A stretch of DNA of 57,118 nt from Saccharothrix sp. NRRL B-16314. GTDB taxonomy: Bacteria > Actinomycetota > Actinomycetes > Mycobacteriales > Pseudonocardiaceae. The stretch spans positions 1-57,118 of the forward strand of contig NZ_JNXC01000053.1 of the NCBI RefSeq assembly GCF_000716595.1. The letters are read 5' to 3'. A program made the translations under genes and the position numbers. The notes beneath the pieces are model-generated. The model was given only the letters and a program-made list of their open reading frames with translations. It was not told the DNA's origin and did no database searches. This document shows, one piece after another, positions 1-7,900 of the stretch (position 1 is its first letter; the number at the start of each line of letters is the position of its first letter).

Positions 1-483
1 CGCGAGCAGGCCGGCGGTCATCGCCGCCGGCACGTGCAACCGCCCCGCCATCACGTCCCGCATCGCCGTGCGCAATTCGGCACCGCCCAACACCCGCTCA
101 AACAGGAAACCGTCCGGCTCCAACTCCACCGCCGCCGCCACCGTCCGATGATCACAATCCGGCAGCAGCAACAGCACCTTCACCCGGCACGACCGCGACA
201 CGTCCGCACGACTCGCGTCCCGGCCCAGCAACTCCACCGCCACGATGACCAGCTCCACACCCTCCCGCCGCTCCCCCGCCGCACGCAACGCAGCCCACGA
301 GTCGAACGAACGCGACACCGACACCTCGTGGAACCCCCGGACCAGCGCCAGCAGACCCTCCCGGATCATCTCCCCGGGATGGGCGATGCTCACGGTCAGG
401 CCCAGCCCCGACGACGGACCGACGGGCACAGGCACAGCGGCGGACGGGACACCGGCGGAAAGTGCGAGGGTGCTGACGGGCAT
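1..483 (-). CDS. Atypical LuxR/NarL-type response regulator, N-terminal part (runs off the window)
   Basis: The minus strand is open from an ATG at 483 to base 1 (161 codons, no stop), so the C-terminus lies outside the window. After about 27 residues comes a receiver-like fold starting LTVSIAHPGEMIREGLLALV, which lines up with the usual 'ADDHPVVREGL' start of NarL/FixJ regulators. The acidic pair is AH instead of DD, and the strand that normally carries the phosphorylated Asp reads VELVIVAVELL with no Asp. It is therefore probably a phosphorylation-independent receiver. A C-terminal LuxR-type HTH is expected but is not visible here. Confident that it is coding; the family call is moderate. 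Confidence 0.65.
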   Translation of the reverse strand, partial: MPVSTLALSAGVPSAAVPVPVGPSSGLGLTVSIAHPGEMIREGLLALVRGFHEVSVSRSFDSWAALRAAGERREGVELVIVAVELLGRDASRADVSRSCRVKVLLLLPDCDHRTVAAAVELEPDGFLFERVLGGAELRTAMRDVMAGRLHVPAAMTAGLLA

Positions 484-629
484 GAGTATCGGCCTCCAGA
501 CGGATGGTGCGCGGATGGACCTGCTCGGCAGCTCACCGACCAGCCGGCCATTCGCGGCGGCTTCGACCTCGACCCTTTCTTGGATAGCAACTCATTCCGC
601 ATCGCGCGACAGTTGACGAATAACTGGGT

Positions 630-1037
630 TCACCGCCCCGCACGCGGGCGGATCCGTGCGAGGAGTGCTCGCCTGCGCCGCACCACGTGCCAGATCGCAA
701 ATGCGACCAGCAAATAACTCGGAACGGCGTGGAAGACCACCTCGCGTGGCACGCCCGCCCATCGCAACAGGCCGGTGAGCAAGGTCAGCGCCGCGGCGGC
801 CAGGAGAATTGCCGCCGCGACGACCGGGCGGAACGTGCGTCGACGGGGGAACACGGTGCGCCTGGTGCACAGGTGCAGCACCAGGCCGGCGGTCAGCAGC
901 AGGCCCGTGACCAGGTGCGCCACGACCAGCGGTATGGTCATCCAGCAGAGGATCAACAGCAGCGCCACCGGCAGGTCGAACCACAACCCCGGCCTGCGCC
1001 GAACGGCAGCCAATCGGACAAGGCTTCCGGGTAGCAT
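630..1037 (-). CDS. Small four-helix membrane protein (DUF4405/cytochrome b561-like)
   Basis: A protein of 135 aa from the ATG at 1037. An upstream in-frame TTG at 1073 would place the start inside the -35 box, so I prefer the ATG. Four hydrophobic segments are clear (about residues 22-44, 47-56, 67-89 and 100-122), with a very basic C-terminus (RRRRALLARIRPRAGR). Histidines lie within or at the ends of helices (VAHLVTG, LVLHL, VFHAV, AIWHVV), as in small haem-binding four-helix proteins, but haem binding is inference. It is divergent from the TetR gene and probably its target. No specific function is assignable. Confidence 0.7.
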   Translation of the reverse strand: MLPGSLVRLAAVRRRPGLWFDLPVALLLILCWMTIPLVVAHLVTGLLLTAGLVLHLCTRRTVFPRRRTFRPVVAAAILLAAAALTLLTGLLRWAGVPREVVFHAVPSYLLVAFAIWHVVRRRRALLARIRPRAGR

Positions 1038-1077
1038 TGGATCGACGCTAGCTATTGGTTGATAACCTGTCAACGTG
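1035..1077. promoter_or_regulatory. Divergent overlapping promoters with a small inverted repeat (candidate TetR operator)
   Basis: On the minus strand TTGACA (1073-1068) and TAGCGT (1050-1045) are 17 bp apart, and the ATG at 1037 lies where transcription should begin, so a leaderless mRNA is likely. On the plus strand TAACCT (1063-1068) ends 7 bases before the GTG at 1075, again leaderless geometry. GGTT-GAT-AACC (1057-1067) is an inverted repeat inside both promoters. The TetR product could use it to control both genes. Confidence 0.5.
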
Positions 1078-1629
1078 ACGGACAGTGGAATGCGGATGAA
1101 CGCCGAACGCCGGTATGAACAGATCGTGACGGCCGCTATGTCCGCTTTCGCCCGTACGGGCTACTCGGGAACGACGACCGAACACATAGCAACCATGGTC
1201 GGAGTCTCACAACCGTACGTGATACGCCTCGCCGGCACCAAGCGCGCGCTGTTCTTGGCGGCTTTCGAGCGGGCGTGCGACGCGACGGAGCACTACATGA
1301 GGTCGGCCGTTTCGGAACTCGAACAGGCCACCTCCGCGCAGAAGCTCGACGCGCTGCGGGCGGCGGGCTACCGCCGCGTCCTGGCCGACCGCGAGCTGAT
1401 GGGGCTGATGCTGCACAGCTTCGCGGCGGCGGGGACGGACCCCGAGATCCGCGACGTGGTCCGCGTCCGCTACGGCGCCCTCTTCGTGCTCGTCGCGGAG
1501 ATCACCGGGGCCTCGCCCGAGGACGTGCGCGACTTCATGGCCGTCGGCATCCTGTGGCAGATCCTCGCCGTGCTCGGCGCCGCCGGGCCCGACGCCACGC
1601 ACCAGTGGGCCATGCCGATCCCGTGGTGA
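1075..1629 (+). CDS. TetR/AcrR-family transcriptional regulator
   Basis: A 184-aa protein, typical for the family. The N-terminal HTH (residues about 13-60) shows the pattern IVTAAMSAFARTGYSGTTTE followed by HIATMVGVSQPYVIRLAGTKRALF. The rest is an all-helical ligand-binding region. Start GTG 1075 is chosen on leaderless promoter geometry; ATG 1087 and ATG 1093 are alternatives that would also keep the HTH. It is divergent from the membrane protein gene, so that gene and autoregulation are the likely targets. The ligand is unknown. Confidence 0.85.
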   Translation: MTDSGMRMNAERRYEQIVTAAMSAFARTGYSGTTTEHIATMVGVSQPYVIRLAGTKRALFLAAFERACDATEHYMRSAVSELEQATSAQKLDALRAAGYRRVLADRELMGLMLHSFAAAGTDPEIRDVVRVRYGALFVLVAEITGASPEDVRDFMAVGILWQILAVLGAAGPDATHQWAMPIPW

Positions 1630-1791
1630 CACGGCGGCCCGGCGCCCACGCGGAGCGGATGTGGTCCGATCCGGCGACATCGAGACGGAATTGCGCGACT
1701 CCGCACCCCGTGCGCCCCGCTTCGGACCTCCGTGCCCCGGCTTCGGGGTTCCGCGTCTCCTCGACGGTGCGGCGGGGTCGTTCGAACCGCC

Positions 1792-2580
1792 TCAGTCCAC
1801 CAGGTCCAGATCCTTCGGCGTGAGCGCGGTCGATCGCACGAGTTCGCGGATCAGGTTGTCGTTCAGGGCGTTGCCGACGGGTTCGCCCACCTCCTCGCGG
1901 GTCAGCCCGTGCACCCCTCGGCGGGACAGGCGGTCGCGCACCACGCTGACCCGGCGTTCGAGCTTCTTCGCGGTCCACCCCGCGTCGGGCTGGAGCTCGG
2001 CCAACCGGAGGGCGGCCTCCTTCCACGTCAGCGGCTTGGGGTTGGGCTCGCGCAGCAGGTAGTTCCGACCGAGGGCGACGAGCATCACCTTCTCGTCCGG
2101 GGTGAGCGCGTACGGCCGGGGCGGGTCGGTGTCGGCGCTGTGGCGGGAGCGGGGCTGGTCCCCGTCGGAACCGCTGACGTACACCTCCAGCAGGTGTTCC
2201 CGGTCCCGTGAGCCGGGCACGTGCACCGGCGTATACCCCTCGGCCAGCGGGATCGCGCCCTCTTCGGCGAAGAGCCACTGCGAGCCGGGCAGGCGGATCG
2301 GCCTGAGTCCAGTGTTGCGCAGCCACCACCGGCCCTGGTGGTGGGTCAGCTCGCCGTGCCGGCGGCTGACCTGCTGGTCGTCCTCACCGAGGCAGACGTG
2401 CACCAGCGGGCGGTTCCGTCCGAAGTAGACGGTGCGGCCGTCGCGGGGGCCGACCGCGTACCCACCGCCGAGGGCAAGCGCGTGCACGGACCCCGGCACG
2501 GCGCGCGCGACGCCGCGGGTCAGGCTGTCGTGCCCCCTGGGCAGCAGGAGTCCGCCCGAGTGCTCCACCTTCGGCTCCAC
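1792..2580 (-). CDS. FHA-domain protein with C-terminal helical/HTH-like region
   Basis: A 262-aa soluble protein from GTG 2580, preceded by GGAGG, 12 bases after the pseudokinase stop. The N-terminal half holds an FHA phosphothreonine-binding domain: FGRNRPLVHVCL, then the diagnostic QQVSRRHGEL (the S and RH ligand residues are present) and LRNTGLRPI. The C-terminal half (from about residue 160: LTPDEKVMLVALGRNYL, KPLTWKEAALRLAEL, LERRVSVVRDRL) is a helical segment resembling a sigma-region-4/winged-helix fold. That suggests DNA or partner binding, which is inference. It is the last gene of the seven-gene minus operon; it probably reads phosphothreonines made by the operon's active kinase. 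Confidence 0.8.
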   Translation of the reverse strand: MEPKVEHSGGLLLPRGHDSLTRGVARAVPGSVHALALGGGYAVGPRDGRTVYFGRNRPLVHVCLGEDDQQVSRRHGELTHHQGRWWLRNTGLRPIRLPGSQWLFAEEGAIPLAEGYTPVHVPGSRDREHLLEVYVSGSDGDQPRSRHSADTDPPRPYALTPDEKVMLVALGRNYLLREPNPKPLTWKEAALRLAELQPDAGWTAKKLERRVSVVRDRLSRRGVHGLTREEVGEPVGNALNDNLIRELVRSTALTPKDLDLVD

Positions 2581-2592
2581 GCGCCGACCTCC

Positions 2593-3741
2593 TCACCTGT
2601 GGCAGACCGCGCCGCGCAGGTCGACGGTCTGGCTCTCGTAGATCTGGTCCCCGCCCTTCGTCCCGCGCACCAGGAAGCAGTACTTGCGGGCCGGATCGGG
2701 ATCGACGTCCACCGTCTTCGCGTGGGCGAACCCCACGCGGACCGTCCGGCTCGGCTCACCCGGTGCCCAGACGCGGACGGCGAAGTACAGCTGGTCGTCC
2801 GTCGACGTCCAGGTGAGCGCGACCTTGTCGCCCAGGTCGGTCGGTTCGGCCAACTCCACCACCGGCTCCGCCGCGTCCTCGACCAGCGGCGGGGAGTTCG
2901 TCGCCGGCGGTTCGGGCGTGGCGCGCGGCCACAGGACGACCGCCAGCACGGCGGCCGAGACCGCCGTCGCCGACATCACCGCGTACCAGCGCCGTCGCTC
3001 GGGTCTGGCCGGTGGCGCCTCGGGCACGCCGGCTGAGGCGGGCGCCGACCGCCGCGCCGGATCGGGCGCCAGCATCCGGCCGATGGCGGTGGACAGCACG
3101 ACCGGGACGTCGGGCCGGCTGACCGCGGGCACCGGGTCGCCGAGCACGCGCAGGATCCGTTCGCCGGTCACCTCGCCGATCCGACTCGGGTGCGGCGACC
3201 GCCCGGTCAGCGCGAAGTGCAGCACCGCGCCGAGGCCGTACACGTCGGTCGCCGCTTCGACCACGCCGGTGCGCAGCGTCTCCGGCGACACCCACTCGAT
3301 ACCGGCCAGCGGGTCGCGCCGGAACTCCTGCCGCTGCGCGACACCGAAGTCCGCCAGCACCGCCTCGCCGTTCGCGCGGAACAGCACGTTCGTCGGGCTG
3401 ATCCCGCCGTGCAGCACGCCTCGCGCGTGCGCGGCGGCCAGCGCTCGCGACAGCGACCCGCACAGCGCGGCCACCTCTTCCGACGTCAGCGGCCCGTCCC
3501 GTCGCACGCGGTTCACCAGCGAGTCGGCGCACAGCTCCATCCGGAAGGCGTGCTTGGTGCCGTCGACCAGCTCGACGCCGTCCAGCGGCAGCACCGGCGC
3601 GGCCAGGTCCGCGAGCTTGACCCGTTCCCGCTCGATCGTCGCGAGCGCGCGCCGGTCGAACTTGCCGGGGAACACCTTCAGCGCGACGCCGTCGACGGCG
3701 TACACCTCGGCGACCGGACCGGTGCCCAGCAGTTGGCTCAT
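2593..3741 (-). CDS. Membrane-anchored pseudokinase with extracellular FN3-like domain
   Basis: A 382-aa protein. Start ATG 3741 overlaps the upstream stop as ATGA, and longer in-frame starts would run through the upstream gene. Residues about 1-230 are a Hanks-type kinase fold: shortened nucleotide loop GTGPVAEVY, the lysine strand GVALKVF, then VLHGGISPTNVLF where HRDxKPxN is expected, and LADFGVAQ (DFG intact). The catalytic Asp of HRD is replaced by Gly, so phosphotransfer is unlikely. A transmembrane segment (about 265-287) is followed by a Pro-rich spacer and an FN3-like domain ending in two cysteines (KYCFLV, GAVCHR). It may act as a docking scaffold between the FHA protein and the cell-surface parts of the operon. 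Confidence 0.8.
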   Translation of the reverse strand: MSQLLGTGPVAEVYAVDGVALKVFPGKFDRRALATIERERVKLADLAAPVLPLDGVELVDGTKHAFRMELCADSLVNRVRRDGPLTSEEVAALCGSLSRALAAAHARGVLHGGISPTNVLFRANGEAVLADFGVAQRQEFRRDPLAGIEWVSPETLRTGVVEAATDVYGLGAVLHFALTGRSPHPSRIGEVTGERILRVLGDPVPAVSRPDVPVVLSTAIGRMLAPDPARRSAPASAGVPEAPPARPERRRWYAVMSATAVSAAVLAVVLWPRATPEPPATNSPPLVEDAAEPVVELAEPTDLGDKVALTWTSTDDQLYFAVRVWAPGEPSRTVRVGFAHAKTVDVDPDPARKYCFLVRGTKGGDQIYESQTVDLRGAVCHR

Positions 3742-5774
3742 CGGATCACGAACACCGCCCTGATCCGCGCGCCGAACGACCGTCCCGCCAGCGCGCCGCG
3801 GATCTCCGCGACAGCCTTCCACGCGGCCCTCACCCTGCCCTCGTCCGCTCCCTCGCCCGACCACAGCGCCGCGTCCAGGTGGACCGCGAGGTGGCGCAGG
3901 CTGTCCACCACGGCTCCGCCGGAGACGGCGGCGAGGTCGCGCGCGGTCATGCCGGGCGTGATCCGGGTGCCATGCGCCCGCAGCAGGTCACGGGCCTCCC
4001 ACCAGGCGCCGACCACGCCGCGTGCGCCGGTGAGGCGCTTGCGGCGCGCGGTCCGGACGAGCTTCGCGACCGGAACGGCGAGCAGCACCACCACGAACAG
4101 CGCGAGCATCCCCGCCAGGGCCCACAGCGCCGGCGTCCAGATCCCGGTCCAGGAACCCCCTTCGTCCACCGCCGGTGGCTCCGACACGGGCGGGTCGGGC
4201 AGCTGCTCGTCCGGCGGCGGCAGCTCGGCCCGCGCCTTCGCCATGACCTCCGCCAGCTTGGTCGGCGCCGGGCCGGCGTCGCTCGCCGCGCCGGCCGGGT
4301 CGAGCGGCACCCAGCCGACGCCCTCCACGGCCACCTCAGGCCACGCGAGCACGTCCTTGTTGCGCACCACCGTCTCGCCGTCCACCGGCTCGCGGGGTGC
4401 GCGGTACCCGACGGCCAACCGGGCCGGGATGCCGACGATCCGGGCGAGGACCACGTAGGACGCGGCGAACTGCTCGCTCGTCCCCCGCTTGGTGTCCAGG
4501 AGGAACTCGCGCAGCTGCGGCCATCCGCTGCCGGTCGGCAACTGCGAGCCCGTCGCGACCTTGTAGTTGTCGCTGAGGTACTGCTCCAGCACGAGCGCCG
4601 TCCGGAACGTCGGCCGCGCGTCCCGGGTGGCGGTCCTCGCGAGTTGCGCGACCTCGTCCCGCACGGTGCCGAGATCGCCGGTCGGCACGTCGGACGACAC
4701 CGCGGCGTCGGCGAGGCCGGCGAGGTCGCCGAACGGCTCCCGCCAGCGCAGGTCGTACTCCACCGGGCCACCGCGTTGCGGCAGCAGCAGCGTGCCGGCG
4801 TCCTGGTCGACGAAGGGCCGCACCGCGCCGCTCACCGAGGTGGGCATGGCCTGGCTCGGCAGCCACCGCTGCCCGCCCGGGACCTTGATGCGCGCGGAGT
4901 GCTCCGCCGTCGGCACGGTCGTCCCGGCGGGCGGCCCGATCTCCGCACCCATCCTGCGGTACCGGTCGCCCGCGGTCCACGTGACGCCGTCGAAGCCGTC
5001 CAGCACCACCAGTCGCCAGCGATCCACCGGATCGTCGCTGGTGTACCTGAACACCTCCGCTTCCGGATCGGCCAACCGCGCCGCGACCTCGGCCAGCGGG
5101 CTGACCTCCCTCGGCAGCGGAACCTGCGCGAACTGGTTCTGCCGCACGGAGTACGCGGGTCCGGTCGGCACCGCCACGACCGCGACCCCGGCCACCACGC
5201 TCAGCCCGACCGTCAACGCCACCGCGGTCCGCGTCGGGGTGACGAACAACCCCGCGACGGCGACGGCGTAAGCGAGCGCCACCAACGTCGCCACGGTGCC
5301 CGACACCGCGATGAAGGTCTGGCTCAGCAGGAGCAGCACCAGGCTCGGCAGCACGGACGCGGCGGGCCGGCGCAGCAGCTCGATCCCCACCGAGGCCGTG
5401 AAGAGCACGAGCAGCGGCACGAACAGCAGCAGTTCCGGCTCCGGCCGCACCGGCCAGGTCGACTGCAGGGTGAGCTGCCAGGAGTCGGTCACACCGGCGG
5501 CCAGCCGCGAGAGGCTGTCCGGGGTCGGCAGGCCGCTGCGCGTGGTGTCGAAGAGCGCCACCTCGATCAGCGCGAGCGCACCAGCGACCAGCGCGAGAAG
5601 GGGCCGCCACGGTAGCAACGCGGGAAACCGGAGGCACAGCTCGAACACGACGTAGCAGGCCACGACGACACCGGCGACGGGTGGCACCAGCGCCCACAGC
5701 CCGAACACCGGGGCGAACAGCAGGCCCGGCACCGCGGTGGCGAGCAGCAGCCAGACCGCGTGGCCCCTCGTCAT
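3738..5774 (-). CDS. TgpA-like membrane transglutaminase homologue (DUF3488 type), active-site residues missing
   Basis: A 678-aa protein. ATG 5774 overlaps the DUF58 stop as ATGA. Five or six N-terminal membrane helices (to about residue 215), a large extracytoplasmic region with the transglutaminase-like domain (about 385-500), another helix (about 545-568) and a cytoplasmic tail follow the TgpA layout. The family Cys motif (GxCEHFA) reads GTSEQFAASYVVLARIVG, with Ser for Cys. The His motif (HAWVEV) reads LAWPEVAVEGVGWVPLDP, with Leu for His. A cysteine-protease mechanism therefore seems impossible. Similar sequences occur, to my recollection, in actinobacterial members of this operon type. 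Probably a structural partner of MoxR/DUF58. Confidence 0.85.
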   Translation of the reverse strand: MTRGHAVWLLLATAVPGLLFAPVFGLWALVPPVAGVVVACYVVFELCLRFPALLPWRPLLALVAGALALIEVALFDTTRSGLPTPDSLSRLAAGVTDSWQLTLQSTWPVRPEPELLLFVPLLVLFTASVGIELLRRPAASVLPSLVLLLLSQTFIAVSGTVATLVALAYAVAVAGLFVTPTRTAVALTVGLSVVAGVAVVAVPTGPAYSVRQNQFAQVPLPREVSPLAEVAARLADPEAEVFRYTSDDPVDRWRLVVLDGFDGVTWTAGDRYRRMGAEIGPPAGTTVPTAEHSARIKVPGGQRWLPSQAMPTSVSGAVRPFVDQDAGTLLLPQRGGPVEYDLRWREPFGDLAGLADAAVSSDVPTGDLGTVRDEVAQLARTATRDARPTFRTALVLEQYLSDNYKVATGSQLPTGSGWPQLREFLLDTKRGTSEQFAASYVVLARIVGIPARLAVGYRAPREPVDGETVVRNKDVLAWPEVAVEGVGWVPLDPAGAASDAGPAPTKLAEVMAKARAELPPPDEQLPDPPVSEPPAVDEGGSWTGIWTPALWALAGMLALFVVVLLAVPVAKLVRTARRKRLTGARGVVGAWWEARDLLRAHGTRITPGMTARDLAAVSGGAVVDSLRHLAVHLDAALWSGEGADEGRVRAAWKAVAEIRGALAGRSFGARIRAVFVIR

Positions 5775-6910
5775 GCGATCACCGTCTGCCACTGCCGGAT
5801 CGCGTCCACGGCGTTCGCCGCCCTCAGCACCCGCACCCCGGGCACCTCCGGCGCGGTGCCGCCCAACCCGACCACCAGGATCATGTCCCCGTACCGCGGC
5901 CTCATGCCGACGAGCGCCGCACGATCATCCGGCGAGACGGTCACCGCGGAGGAGATCACGACGAACGTGCCGCCGCCCGCCCGCGCCGGCGCGCCGGGCA
6001 CGAGCGGCAGGCCCGCCTCCCCGGTCCGCGTGATGACGCACAGCTCCGCCAGGTACCGCTGGACCGCGTCCCACCCCGAGGCCGTCTCGACGTCGACACC
6101 GCCCGGTGTCACCAGCCGGCACCGGTGATCGGCGTCGGCGGCGGCGACGACCAGGGACGCCGCGAGCTCGACCGCCTCCTCGAACTCCGGCGCCGTCATC
6201 TCGTGCCGGTCGTCCAGCAGCACGGTGAACTGCGGCTGGTGCGGGTCCGCGTAGTCGCGGATCATCAGCTGCCCCGTCCGTGCCGTCGCTTTCCAGTGCA
6301 GGTGGCGGACCTCGTCCCCGGGGACGTACGGGCGCACCTCGCGGATGTCGAGCGATCCGCGCGGCGAGGTCTCCGTGGCCTCACCGTCGTGGTGGTGCAA
6401 CGGGAGTCCGCCGGTGACGGCTCCGACCGGGTGCGTCCGCGGGTACACCCACAGCGCCGCCGTCTCGCCGAGGGACAGCTCGGACCGGCCGAGTCCGAGC
6501 GCGTCGGCGCGGAACAGGGTCAGCGGGCCGACCTCGTGCCTGCCCCGCCGCCCGGTCGGCAGTTCGTTCAGGTAGGGCTGTTCCGCACCGGCCGCGAGCG
6601 GCCGGACCGCGACGGTCACCCGGTCCTCGCCGACCCGGTCGACCGCGGTGAAGCCGCCTTGCCGCCGCGTACCCGGGTTGTGGACGCGGAGCGTGATCAC
6701 GGCTCGGCCGTCGCGCTCCACCCGGTCCGGGAACAGTTCGCGGATGACCTCCACCCGGGGCTTGCGCCCCGCGACACCGAGCGCGGCGACCACCGCGCCC
6801 ACCGCGATCGCGCCCAGCGCGACCAGCAGCGGATAACCCGCGCCCAGTCCGAGCACGATGAGCACGACCGCGACCGCGAGGGTGCACACGCCCCGTCGGG
6901 TCAGCCCCAT
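5771..6910 (-). CDS. DUF58 domain membrane protein
   Basis: A 379-aa protein from ATG 6910, two bases after the MoxR stop; the long open frame upstream of this ATG is the shadow of moxR. Two adjacent N-terminal helices (about 8-50) are followed by a beta-rich region. The DUF58 signature appears around residues 185-215: LDIREVRPYVPGDEVRHLHW then KATARTGQLMIRDY, followed by a vWA-like segment with QFTVLLDDR. DUF58 proteins normally pair with MoxR ATPases and TgpA-like proteins, exactly the neighbours here. The biochemical role of these trios is poorly known; a chaperone-like or envelope-associated role is usually assumed. Confidence 0.88.
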   Translation of the reverse strand: MGLTRRGVCTLAVAVVLIVLGLGAGYPLLVALGAIAVGAVVAALGVAGRKPRVEVIRELFPDRVERDGRAVITLRVHNPGTRRQGGFTAVDRVGEDRVTVAVRPLAAGAEQPYLNELPTGRRGRHEVGPLTLFRADALGLGRSELSLGETAALWVYPRTHPVGAVTGGLPLHHHDGEATETSPRGSLDIREVRPYVPGDEVRHLHWKATARTGQLMIRDYADPHQPQFTVLLDDRHEMTAPEFEEAVELAASLVVAAADADHRCRLVTPGGVDVETASGWDAVQRYLAELCVITRTGEAGLPLVPGAPARAGGGTFVVISSAVTVSPDDRAALVGMRPRYGDMILVVGLGGTAPEVPGVRVLRAANAVDAIRQWQTVIA

Positions 6911-6912
6911 GG

Positions 6913-7875
6913 TCAGGCTCCCGCCACGCTCGTGACCGCGATCGGGACCGGGACCTCGGCCAGCAGGTCGGCCACGATGCCCTCGGCCTTCCGCTGCCGC
7001 AGTTCCGCCTCCGGCTTGAGGATCAGCCGGTGGTCGAGCACCGGGTGCGCGACCTCTTTGATGTCGTCGACCGTGACGAACGCGCGCCCGTACGTCGCCG
7101 CGAGCGCCTGCGCCGCGCGGACGAGCGCGATGGTGCCGCGCGGGCTCGCGCCGTACCGGACCTCGGAGTGCTGCCGGGTCGCGGAGGTGATGCCCGTCGC
7201 GTAGTCGATCACCGCGTGCTCGATCCGGGCGGCGCGCACCTGCGTGATGGCCCCCTGCAACGTCGGGAGGTCGACCACGGCCTCCAGTTCGTCCGGGTCG
7301 ACGCCGGCGCGGTCGCTCATGACCACCAGCACCTCGGACGCCCGGTCCGGGTACCCCATCCGCAGCCGCATCAGGAACCGGTCCAGCTGCGCCTCCGGCA
7401 GCCGGTACGTGCCCGCCATATCGATCGGGTTCTGGGTGGCGATCACCAGGAACGGCCTCGGCACGTCGTGGCCCACCGCGTCGACCGTGACCCGCTGCTC
7501 CGACATCACCTCCAGCAGCGCCGACTGCGTCTTCGGCGTGCCCCGGTTGATCTCGTCGGCCAGCACGACGTTCGCGAACACGCTGCCCGGGTGGAACGCG
7601 AACTTCTCGTCGCGCTGGTGGTAGACCTGGACACCGGTGATGTCCCCGGGCAGCAGGTCGGGCGTGAACTGGATGCGGTTCCAGGTGCCGCCGATGCTGC
7701 GCGCCAGGCACCGGGCGAGCGTGGTCTTGCCGAGCCCCGGCACGTCCTCGATGAGGAGGTGCCCCTCGCTGAACAGCGCGGCCACGGCGAGCCGGACGAC
7801 CTGCGGCTTGCCCCGGACGACCTTCTGGACGTTCGCCGCGATCAGCTCGTATACCTGACCGGGAGTCTGCGTCAC
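6913..7875 (-). CDS. MoxR-family AAA+ ATPase
   Basis: A 320-aa protein from GTG 7875, with AAGGGAAATC just before it. Walker A is EDVPGLGKTTLARCLA (about residue 43), Walker B is NVVLADEINRGTPKTQSALL, and sensor 1 is LVIATQNPIDMAGTYRLPEA, which is diagnostic for MoxR. The C-terminal lid domain is present, so length and motifs are complete. MoxR ATPases act as metal-insertion or assembly chaperones. Here it would work with the adjoining DUF58 and TgpA-like proteins, and its expression would be co-ordinated with the Ser/Thr kinase that opens the operon. Confidence 0.93.
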   Translation of the reverse strand: MTQTPGQVYELIAANVQKVVRGKPQVVRLAVAALFSEGHLLIEDVPGLGKTTLARCLARSIGGTWNRIQFTPDLLPGDITGVQVYHQRDEKFAFHPGSVFANVVLADEINRGTPKTQSALLEVMSEQRVTVDAVGHDVPRPFLVIATQNPIDMAGTYRLPEAQLDRFLMRLRMGYPDRASEVLVVMSDRAGVDPDELEAVVDLPTLQGAITQVRAARIEHAVIDYATGITSATRQHSEVRYGASPRGTIALVRAAQALAATYGRAFVTVDDIKEVAHPVLDHRLILKPEAELRQRKAEGIVADLLAEVPVPIAVTSVAGA

Positions 7876-7900
7876 GATTTCCCTTTCCTCGGTGGAGAAC

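Noticed and set aside
1735..1748. Short hairpin after TetR as terminator
   Set aside because: Only 5-bp arms; too weak to call in DNA of this GC content.
3879..5615. Long plus-strand frame opposite the TgpA-like gene
   Set aside because: Arg/His/Gln-rich translation without domains; a mirror of the GC-rich real gene on the other strand.
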